Position numbers and translations under genes: made by a program. Shown piece after piece: positions 1 through 3,863 of a stretch of 5,468 bases of DNA (the first letter of the stretch is position 1; each line of letters opens with the position of its first letter). This DNA comes from Lentisphaerota bacterium (GTDB taxonomy: Bacteria; Verrucomicrobiota; Kiritimatiellia; RFP12; UBA1067). The stretch lies in assembly GCA_015061765.1 (NCBI GenBank), contig SUVZ01000290.1:1-5468 (forward strand), in the 5' to 3' direction. Below the pieces are notes generated by a model. That model was not told the origin of the DNA. It worked only from the letters and a program-made list of their open reading frames with translations, and ran no database searches.

Positions 1-2
1 CG

Positions 3-263
3 TTGGATGCCGCAGGTGTTGCAGTGAAAGCGGCTGGTACGCAGACTCCGCGTGGTTATCGTCAAATCGTGGAGCAGGCTGGAGGGTATATCCCGACGCG
101 GCATGGTCTTCAGGTTGACATGAACGGTGATTTTGCTTCGATTCACTGCCTGATTCCAGGATATTACGAATTCAAAGCGCCGGACGGTAAAATAATTCCG
201 CTTGATCTTCGTGTCGGTGAAACCCGCTGGATAGTGTTAAATTCTGTCGAAGACAATAAATAG
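3..263 (+). CDS. C-terminal end of an unidentified protein (5' truncated by window)
   Basis: The reading frame is open from the window edge to a TAG at 261-263, so this is the last 86 or so codons of a longer gene; the TTG at 3 should not be taken as its start. The visible tail is rich in short alternating hydrophobic stretches (IHCLIPGYYEFKAPDGK, then IIPLDLRVGETRWIVLN), the look of a small beta-sandwich domain closing a larger secreted or carbohydrate-active enzyme. No catalytic motif is visible and I do not recognise the family. A glycoside hydrolase C-terminal domain is one possibility, but this is only an impression from the beta-rich pattern. Codon use is like that of the other host genes in the window. 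No strong terminator follows the stop codon. Confidence 0.6.
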   Translation: MDAAGVAVKAAGTQTPRGYRQIVEQAGGYIPTRHGLQVDMNGDFASIHCLIPGYYEFKAPDGKIIPLDLRVGETRWIVLNSVEDNK

Positions 264-364
264 CTGGAATCTTCTAGAAAGTAAAGGGTATAGACTCTTG
301 AAAAGGAGTATTTGAGATGGTGCTCTGCGGGTTAATGTCAGTTATCGGCTGATTTTGTTCACTC

Positions 365-395
365 GGTATTCTACTTAAAAATACCAAAATGGTAT
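365..395. other. Mutually exclusive small hairpins (GGTATT/AATACC/GGTAT)
   Basis: GGTATT at 365-370 can pair with AATACC at 380-385. The ATACC part of that second arm can instead pair with GGTAT at 391-395 across a 5-nt AAAAT loop. Three arms that compete for pairing resemble an attenuator in outline, but the stems are short (5-6 bp), AT-rich and without a following T-tract, so a function is not supported. Confidence 0.3.
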
Positions 396-400
396 CGCAC

Positions 401-438
401 TTCTTTCTGCCATTTTGAATGACGAATGGTAGAAAGGA
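401..438. repeat. Imperfect inverted repeat / stem-loop
   Basis: CTTTCTGCCATT (403-414) pairs with AATGGTAGAAAG (425-436). This gives 12 pairs including one G-U and a 10-nt loop, and it can be extended by two weak pairs to 401 and 438. There is no T-tract, so it is not a classical terminator. It directly abuts the first GGGGTGGGA repeat copy (445-453) and may be part of the same element family. Confidence 0.5.
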
Positions 439-490
439 ATAACTGGGGTGGGAATAACCTTGAAAAGAATATCTGGGGTTGGACCTTTGG
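436..490. repeat. Two degenerate GGGGTnnGACC repeat copies in tandem
   Basis: Two short related blocks lie 30 bp apart: GGAATAACTGGGGTGGGA (436-453) and GAATATCTGGGGTTGGACC (468-485). Both match the 5' part of the better preserved copies at 583-650 and 1156-1223 (AATAATTGGGGTGgGACCC). The first has lost the GACC half. Both continue into A/G-rich DNA (TTGAAAAGA, TTTGGAAA), as the better copies do. Confidence 0.5.
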
Positions 491-582
491 AAATGTATAA
501 TTTTTAGACGATTAGTTTGCTTTTTGTTGTTTATCTGCTGGAAATAAAATTTTGTGAAGATTCGCTTGCATTATTCAGATGA

Positions 583-650
583 AATAATTGGGGTGGGACC
601 CTGAAAAGAGTGATAATTTCGCTCGTGAATCAGGTTGTTTTATGAAATAG
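583..650. repeat. Dispersed 68-bp repeat, copy 1 of the best-preserved pair
   Basis: This block aligns without gaps to 1156-1223. I count 12 mismatches in 68 positions (about 82% identity). Shared segments are AATAATTGGGGTG, GACCCT, AAAGAGT, TAATTT and GGTTGTTTT, and both end in AAATAG. The core GGGGTGGGACCC is a near-palindrome. Similar GGGGTC-type palindromic cores are known to me near REP-associated Y1 transposases, but no such transposase is visible here, so that link is inference. Confidence 0.65.
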
Positions 651-683
651 CGTTTTTTAGAGATACATAAGATTTCGTCCGAG

Positions 684-746
684 CCGTAATCTTGCTAATT
701 CTCTCAGAAACCGTAATCTTGAGAATCAGTCCAAACCGTATTCTCT
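684..746. repeat. Three short direct repeats, CCGTAATCTTG type
   Basis: CCGTAATCTTG occurs exactly at 684-694 and 711-721, and a variant CCGTATTCTC is at 736-745. The starts are 27 and 25 bp apart. Each unit is preceded by an AAAC- or GAGC-like context and followed by, or merged with, an ATTCTC/GAGAAT hexamer. The conserved unit is too short for a CRISPR repeat. Confidence 0.5.
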
Positions 747-868
747 TCATCCCGCGGCATCATTACATCAGAAGCGAGAGAATTGTTCCGAAGTGAATTC
801 TCATTTTCGGGATCTGGTCATCCCTCTCGTTCTGTGCTCAATTCTCACAAATTATAATTTGTGAGAAT
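698..868. promoter_or_regulatory. Cluster of seven GAGAAT/ATTCTC hexamers
   Basis: ATTCTC or its complement GAGAAT occurs at 698-703, 721-726, 740-745, 778-783, 797-802, 841-846 and 863-868. Several are arranged as inverted pairs: 778 with 797, and 841 with 863. With equal base frequencies about 0.1 occurrence would be expected in such a stretch. This is consistent with an array of protein-binding half-sites. No partner regulator is visible in the window. Confidence 0.4.
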
Positions 869-872
869 TGAG
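837..872. repeat. Perfect 36-bp palindrome, no loop
   Basis: The left arm CTCAATTCTCACAAATTA (837-854) is followed immediately by its exact reverse complement (855-872). There is no mismatch and no spacer. The symmetry breaks at 836/873. The centre is AT-rich (AAATTATAATTT). It contains two of the GAGAAT sites. Such a zero-loop palindrome suits a dimeric DNA-binding protein, a resolution site or the remnant of a transposon end better than a transcription terminator, because no T-tract follows on either side. Confidence 0.75.
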
Positions 873-1032
873 GATTTCCGAGTGTTTCGCCAATGGTTTT
901 CAATAGCGCTCCTTTCGGGGGAAATGGGTGATGGGAATCATTGAAGAAGCGCGGGGTATTGGTTGCTGTGGGTGAGCGTTTGGTGCAGGGAGTATTTTGA
1001 AGAGTGGGTTTCATGAGGGATGGAGCGGATGC

Positions 1033-1218
1033 ATGAATGCGCCCGCACAGGACATTAGGGACGGCGGCAGCGTTTGGGCGGAGCTTTCGAGGCAGAGGGA
1101 TGTGCTGTGCGAGAAGATCGATCTTTCGAATCTAGCGGCGCTACCGGTTGGGCTGAATAATTGGGGTGAGACCCTAGAAAGAGTTGTAATTTATCTTGTA
1201 AATCGGGTTGTTTTGTAA
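1033..1218 (+). pseudogene. Short ORF, probable truncated gene fused to a repeat copy
   Basis: An ATG at 1033 has GGAG at 1022-1025 with a 7-nt gap, which I prefer over the in-frame TTG at 997. About 40 codons (MNAPAQDIRDGGSVWAELS and onward to LSNLAALPVG) use GC-rich codons like the host genes. From about 1156 the frame runs through the dispersed 68-bp repeat (NNWGETLERVV...) and stops at 1216-1218. The simplest reading is the N-terminal stump of a host gene whose remainder was replaced or cut off by repeat DNA. I do not recognise the family from so short a piece, and a translated functional 61-residue peptide cannot be excluded. Confidence 0.4.
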
Positions 1219-1223
1219 AATAG
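1156..1223. repeat. Dispersed 68-bp repeat, copy 2 of the best-preserved pair
   Basis: This is the gap-free counterpart of 583-650 (12 mismatches in 68). It has core GGGGTGAGACCC at 1163-1174 and ends in AAATAG. It overlaps the 3' half of the short ORF above, and its stop codon comes from the repeat (TTG TAA at 1213-1218). Confidence 0.65.
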
Positions 1224-1265
1224 TATGATTTTGGATAGCAGAGCGACACCATAAGGCATTATACA

Positions 1266-1305
1266 AAAAGGTGCGCAGCGGAAGATGCTTTGCTGCGCAC
1301 CTTTT
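1266..1305. terminator. Strong hairpin, probably a bidirectional Rho-independent terminator
   Basis: AAAAGGTGCGCAGC (1266-1279) pairs perfectly with GCTGCGCACCTTTT (1292-1305): 14 pairs with a 12-nt loop. The A-tract on one side and T-tract on the other make it terminator-like on both strands. It lies about 50 bp after the truncated ORF. The same TGCGCA hexamers also belong to a 22-bp phased series (1272-1343), so an operator role is an alternative. Confidence 0.65.
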
Positions 1306-1343
1306 GTCCGTTTCCTGCGCAGGGTTTGGGCAGGTGGTGCGCA
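1272..1343. repeat. Four TGCGCA palindromes at exact 22-bp spacing
   Basis: TGCGCA occurs at 1272-1277, 1294-1299, 1316-1321 and 1338-1343, each exactly 22 bp after the previous one, roughly two helical turns. The first two sit in the arms of the hairpin; the third is the centre of the 10-bp palindrome CCTGCGCAGG (1314-1323). The 16 bases between hexamers are mostly not conserved, though the third and fourth units share a purine-rich G-run pattern. Confidence 0.5.
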
Positions 1344-1387
1344 GAGATGGGTTGGAGGTAGGTGAGAGATCGTGAAATATGCCGAAG

Positions 1388-1447
1388 CGCCGAACGAAAT
1401 TGCGCCAAAACGCCGAATAAAATCGCGCCAAAACGCCGAACGGATTG
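1388..1447. repeat. 23-bp tandem repeat (2.6 copies) upstream of the ATPase gene
   Basis: Units start at 1388, 1411 and 1434, each with CGCCGAA followed by a variable AT-rich part and, in the two complete units, GCGCCAAAA. The two complete units differ mainly in the middle (CGAAATT against TAAAATC). The partial third copy overlaps the -35 element of the ATPase promoter (1445-1450), so a protein bound here could control transcription. The layout resembles iterons or an autoregulatory operator; the function is inferred. Confidence 0.6.
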
Positions 1448-1473
1448 TATTATAGTGTGAAAGGTGATATAAT
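1445..1473 (+). promoter_or_regulatory. Extended -10 promoter of the DUF4143 ATPase gene
   Basis: TTGTAT (1445-1450) and TATAAT (1468-1473) are 17 bp apart, and TG at 1465-1466 makes an extended -10. A start about 7 bp downstream of the -10 would fall at about 1480-1482, on or next to the ATG at 1482, so the transcript may be leaderless. The only Shine-Dalgarno-like run, AAGGTG at 1461-1466, is about 15 nt from the ATG and would lie upstream of that transcript. Confidence 0.6.
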
Positions 1474-1481
1474 TTTGCGTT

Positions 1482-2759
1482 ATGAAAGATTATAGACCAA
1501 GAATAGCTGATGCTTTGTTGGCCGATAAATTGGCCGGTAAGGGTGCTGTTTTGATTGAAGGCCCAAAGTGGTGTGGCAAGACGACGACTGCGGAGCAGTT
1601 TGCCAAGAGCGTTCTTTATATGGCTGATCAGGATTCGCTCAAACGAAATCTTCAGATTGCCGATTTCAAGCCAAGTCGGCTTCTTGAGGGTGCAAAGCCC
1701 CGTCTTCTAGATGAATGGCAGATTGCCCCGAAGCTTTGGGATGCCGTTCGTTTCTCCGTAGATCATACGCCTGGGTTCGGGCATTTCATATTGACGGGTT
1801 CGACCGTTCCGGATGAAAGGCGTAACGAGATACAACATAGCGGTACGGGGCGCATCAGCCGGATGAAGATGCGACCGATGAGTTTATGGGAGTCGGGCGA
1901 ATCGTCAGGAACGGTTTCGTTGGGCGATCTTTTTTCGCAAAAGGAATTCGAGGGTGGCGATTCGTCCCTTTCGTTTGAGGAACTTGCGTTTTTGGTTTGC
2001 CGCGGCGGCTGGCCATCCGTCATAGGGATGAAGGGGAAGATAGCTTTTGACCAATCGTATGATTATATCGAATCGGTCACCGGGAGCGATATCTCCAAGC
2101 CGGACGGAGTTTCACGCGATCCCGATTCGGCTCGACGGATCATGCACAGCTACGCGAGGCTCCAGGGAACTCAGGCGGCCTATACTGTGATTCGCGATGA
2201 CATAGCTCGGCATGAGGCCGATTCGTTCAACGAGGATACGATCGTTTCGTACGTAGGCGCTCTCAAGAAAATATTCGTCGTGGAGGACATGAAGGCCTGG
2301 TGCCCGAATCTGCGGTGCAAAACACCTGTGCGGACCAGCGATACGCGCTACTTCATCGACCCGTCTATCGCCACGGCGTCGATGGGCGTGTCTCCATCGG
2401 CGTTAATGGACGATCTGCCCACGTTCGGGTTCATGTTCGAGACGCTTGCCGTTCGTGATCTGCGCACGTATGCAGAGCCTATCGACGGCAAACTGTACCA
2501 CTATCTGGACAAAAGCGGCTTAGAGTGTGATATAGTGGTTCAATTGCGTGACGGAAGCTACGGCCTTGTCGAGGTTAAGCTTGGCGGCGATGCGTTGATC
2601 GAGAAGGGTGCGGCTTCCCTGCTTGCGGTTGCCGACAAGATTGATGTTACGCGCATGAAGAAGCCGTCATTCATGATGGTTCTCGTAGCTGATGGAGATT
2701 TCGCCTATCTACGGAAGGATGGGGTCATAGTATGCCCGATAGGGTGTCTCAAGCCATGA
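1482..2759 (+). CDS. AAA-type ATP-binding protein with DUF4143 domain
   Basis: The 425-residue product has the two-part layout of this common bacterial and archaeal family. The N-terminal ATPase has a Walker A motif GPKWCGKTT at residues 27-35, a Walker B-like PRLLDEWQ at 73-80, and a sensor-like FILTGS at 102-107. The C-terminal DUF4143 region (about 200-370) includes YFIDPSIATASMG, FETLAVRDL (317-327) and a PD-(D/E)XK-like core: E320, D350 in GLECDIVV, and E364/K366 in LVEVKLG. Those nuclease-fold residues all appear present. Length and motifs indicate an intact protein. The biological role of the family is unsettled; members are usually cytoplasmic orphans scattered in accessory regions. 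It has its own promoter and stands alone, 120 bp before the next start. The 23-bp repeats just upstream may be its operator. Confidence 0.9.
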   Translation: MKDYRPRIADALLADKLAGKGAVLIEGPKWCGKTTTAEQFAKSVLYMADQDSLKRNLQIADFKPSRLLEGAKPRLLDEWQIAPKLWDAVRFSVDHTPGFGHFILTGSTVPDERRNEIQHSGTGRISRMKMRPMSLWESGESSGTVSLGDLFSQKEFEGGDSSLSFEELAFLVCRGGWPSVIGMKGKIAFDQSYDYIESVTGSDISKPDGVSRDPDSARRIMHSYARLQGTQAAYTVIRDDIARHEADSFNEDTIVSYVGALKKIFVVEDMKAWCPNLRCKTPVRTSDTRYFIDPSIATASMGVSPSALMDDLPTFGFMFETLAVRDLRTYAEPIDGKLYHYLDKSGLECDIVVQLRDGSYGLVEVKLGGDALIEKGAASLLAVADKIDVTRMKKPSFMMVLVADGDFAYLRKDGVIVCPIGCLKP

Positions 2760-2817
2760 TATGGCGATAATGAGGATTTTCGGTTCTTTACTGTTGAAAT
2801 AGGGTGAGGAAATCAGT

Positions 2818-2860
2818 GGAATAATTGGAATGATAGGGGAGGAATCCTGGAAAGAGTTTG
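2818..2860. repeat. Degenerate copy of the dispersed repeat directly before the SDR start
   Basis: GGAATAATTGG (2818-2828) and CCTGGAAAGAGTTTG (2846-2860) match the first and middle blocks of the 68-bp repeat copy at 1156-1223 (GAATAATTGG and CCTAGAAAGAGTTG). The GGGGTG...GACC core between them is disrupted by a few extra bases. The copy runs almost into the Shine-Dalgarno site at 2867-2870, so repeat DNA forms the leader of the dehydrogenase gene. Nothing else is seen in 2760-2878; no clear terminator follows the ATPase gene. Confidence 0.45.
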
Positions 2861-2866
2861 ATTTAT

Positions 2867-2881
2867 GGAGTGTATTTGATG
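2867..2881 (+). promoter_or_regulatory. RBS and start codon (exon 1) of the interrupted SDR gene
   Basis: GGAG at 2867-2870 lies 8 nt before ATG at 2879-2881. The next base begins a group II intron (GTGCGCC at 2882). This ATG opens nothing sensible if read into the intron. If the intron is removed after 3863 it is followed by AAG TGT AAT GTC in the frame of the dehydrogenase. This decides the natural start of that gene. Confidence 0.7.
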
Positions 2882-2970
2882 GTGCGCCAAGTAAAGTTCG
2901 ATAGCGACTTGCGAAATGAAGGGAGTTCGTACTGACAAGAAATCGACAGTCAGTTAGGAAGACAGGCGGC

Positions 2971-3762
2971 ATGAGGGGCGACCCGAATGTCGAAGCCCTG
3001 TCCTACAAACAGGTGAGCCGCAGCGTAAGCGAGTCCTTGCTGTTAAGTCTCGATAACTCCAAAGGTCCATGCGGCCAACGTGTCATATTGCGTGAAGCCG
3101 AAAAGAAGCGTCGGAGTCGATTTGCGGCGGAAATCAAATCGGGGAAGAATCAAGTCTATGATGCGGACTTGTCGTCCTATTTCGATACGATACCGCACGA
3201 CAAACTGTTTCTTGCCCTGCGCAGACGCATTACGGACAGCGGAGTGCTTTCTCTCATAAGACAGTGGCTGAAGTCCAACAGCGTCGAGCCGAACGGTGTG
3301 CAGAACAGCCCGAAAGGGAGGGGGACGCCGCAGGGCGGAGTGATTTCCCCATTGCTGTCAAACATCTACCTGCATTGGTTCGAGACGTGCGCCATGATGG
3401 TTGCCAAGGCAAGACATTACATGACGGGCAGGAGATACCTTGAGTGGTGTCCATCCCCGAAGTCGGTAAAGAAGGTTTGCAGGAAAGTCAAAGAACAGAC
3501 GATGCGACGCAAGTTGCTTATGCCTGTAGAGGAAGTGATAAAGCGTCTCAATCTTGTCTTGGAAGGATGGGGAAGGTACTTCAGGTGCGGGTATCCGTCG
3601 CGTCAGTTTGCGAAAGTGAACGCATATGCACGGTATCGCCTGTACAAGTTCCTCAACAGGAAGAGGCAGCGGCGGTATCGGTTGAAATACGCCGAGACCT
3701 ACTACGGAGAACTAAAGAAACTCGGGCTTATAGCCCTTACAAGAAAGAGGTATTGCCGATGA
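2971..3762 (+). CDS. ltrA: Group II intron reverse transcriptase/maturase remnant, YADD region deleted
   Basis: This 263-codon ORF starts in intron RNA sequence; residues 1 to about 53 do not look like protein of this family, and the ATG has no good ribosome binding site. True homology begins near residue 54 with AEIKSGKNQVYDADLSSYF, the RT3 block, with the first catalytic aspartate at D66. RT4 follows as GTPQGGVISPLLSNIYL (118-134). After AKARHY (about residue 150) the frame jumps directly to GRRYLEWCPSPKS and the maturase X domain (about 184-263: LEGWGRYFRCGYPSRQF, then LKKLGLIAL). The RT5-RT7 block with the YADD catalytic motif is missing, as are the N-terminal RT blocks. From the usual family layout I estimate a loss of about 100 residues at the second junction, in frame. 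It cannot reverse transcribe. Residual RNA binding by the X domain is conceivable. The stop codon overlaps an ATG of the dehydrogenase frame. Confidence 0.85.
   Translation: MRGDPNVEALSYKQVSRSVSESLLLSLDNSKGPCGQRVILREAEKKRRSRFAAEIKSGKNQVYDADLSSYFDTIPHDKLFLALRRRITDSGVLSLIRQWLKSNSVEPNGVQNSPKGRGTPQGGVISPLLSNIYLHWFETCAMMVAKARHYMTGRRYLEWCPSPKSVKKVCRKVKEQTMRRKLLMPVEEVIKRLNLVLEGWGRYFRCGYPSRQFAKVNAYARYRLYKFLNRKRQRRYRLKYAETYYGELKKLGLIALTRKRYCR
3744..3762 (+). promoter_or_regulatory. Possible bypass start for the SDR gene (RBS plus ATGA overlap)
   Basis: AAAGAGG (3744-3750) lies 8 nt before ATG at 3759-3761, which overlaps the TGA (3760-3762) of the maturase remnant. This ATG is in the dehydrogenase frame with no stop between. 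Starting here would add 35 residues (MKSVSHGKPCAGNPHARF...) encoded by intron domains V and VI ahead of the residues from AAG at 3864. Translation by coupling would make the dehydrogenase independent of splicing. It may equally be a chance feature of the intron's 3' end. Confidence 0.35.
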
Positions 3763-3779
3763 AATCAGTTTCACACGGG

Positions 3780-3812
3780 AAGCCGTGTGCGGGAAATCCG
3801 CACGCACGGTTT
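3780..3812 (+). ncRNA. Group II intron domain V hairpin
   Basis: The two arms pair from A3780-U3812 inward through G3782-U3810, C3783-G3809 and on to U3788-G3804. A two-nucleotide bulge (A3802, C3803) separates this from the distal stem G3789-C3801 to G3792-C3798 and a 5-nt loop GAAAU. The AGC triad at 3781-3783 is the conserved catalytic triad. This is the most diagnostic RNA element of the intron and it is intact. Confidence 0.85.
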
Positions 3813-3815
3813 GAA

Positions 3816-3863
3816 GAGGGGGCATCCGCATCGAAAGAACCGAGGCGGAATGCTCTACTCCAC
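3816..3863 (+). ncRNA. Group II intron domain VI with bulged branch-point A3857
   Basis: GAGGGGGCATCCGC (3816-3829) pairs with the segment 3845-3860, with one unpaired A at 3849 or 3850 and a second unpaired A at 3857. A3857 is flanked by G3819-U3856 and G3818-C3858 and is the seventh nucleotide counting back from C3863, matching the known branch-point distance of 7-8. The pairing is my own hand folding. Confidence 0.75.

Larger units (their letters stand above)
264..1032. other. Long AT-rich intergenic region, repeat-dense, no convincing gene
   Basis: About 770 bases separate the first gene from the next plausible start. No frame shows protein-like composition with a start and ribosome binding site beyond a few codons. 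The stretch holds competing hairpins (365-395), a 12-bp imperfect stem-loop (403-436), at least three degenerate copies of a GGGGTnnGACC repeat, three CCGTAATCTTG-like direct repeats, a cluster of GAGAAT/ATTCTC sites and a perfect 36-bp palindrome. The composition is clearly more AT-rich than that of the flanking genes, and it looks like a site of repeated small-element insertion and decay. Confidence 0.7.
2882..3863 (+). mobile_element. Internally deleted group II intron (982 nt)
   Basis: The 5' end GTGCGCC fits the GUGYG consensus of group II introns. Near the 3' end, 3780-3812 folds as domain V: AAGCCGTGT pairs with GCACGGTTT, the triad AGC is at 3781-3783, a 2-nt bulge A3802-C3803 and a distal GCGG/CCGC stem follow. 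Domain VI is formed by 3816-3829 with 3845-3860 and leaves A3857 bulged, seventh from a 3' end at 3863 (...CAC), the expected branch-point geometry and the canonical AY ending. Between the 5' RNA part (to about 3125) and the protein remnant there is no space for the rest of domain I, domain II and domain III, and the encoded protein has lost its active site. Loss of mobility seems certain and of self-splicing likely. The intron lies in sense orientation immediately after the start codon of the dehydrogenase gene. Confidence 0.85.

Noticed and set aside
3..263. Assignment of the first partial gene to alpha-L-rhamnosidase or another named glycoside hydrolase
   Set aside because: The beta-rich tail is suggestive, but no family motif is visible in the 86 residues available.
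317..352. Eleven-codon ORF (MVLCGLMSVIG) with a good AAGGAG ribosome binding site at 303-308
   Set aside because: The apparent ribosome binding site lies in what looks like another degenerate repeat copy (CTTGAAAAGGAGT), and so short a peptide cannot be supported from sequence alone.
661..864. Stop-free + frame across the direct repeats and palindrome
   Set aside because: There is no ATG or ribosome binding site; the composition follows the repeats, and it ends inside the palindrome.
1174..1431. Minus-strand ORF across the hairpin and TGCGCA sites
   Set aside because: It crosses a terminator-like hairpin and tandem repeats and has low-complexity composition; no ribosome binding site supports it.
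1272..1447. Possible small CRISPR array
   Set aside because: The conserved units (6 bp at 22-bp period; 23-bp tandem without unique spacers) do not have a repeat-spacer structure, and no cas gene is present.
3444..3863. Long open frame from GTG 3444 upstream of the SDR, as an N-terminal part of a 423-residue fusion protein
   Set aside because: This frame is the out-of-frame shadow of the maturase X domain and then intron RNA; it has no protein-family resemblance. Only the part from 3864, and possibly from ATG 3759, is relevant to the SDR.
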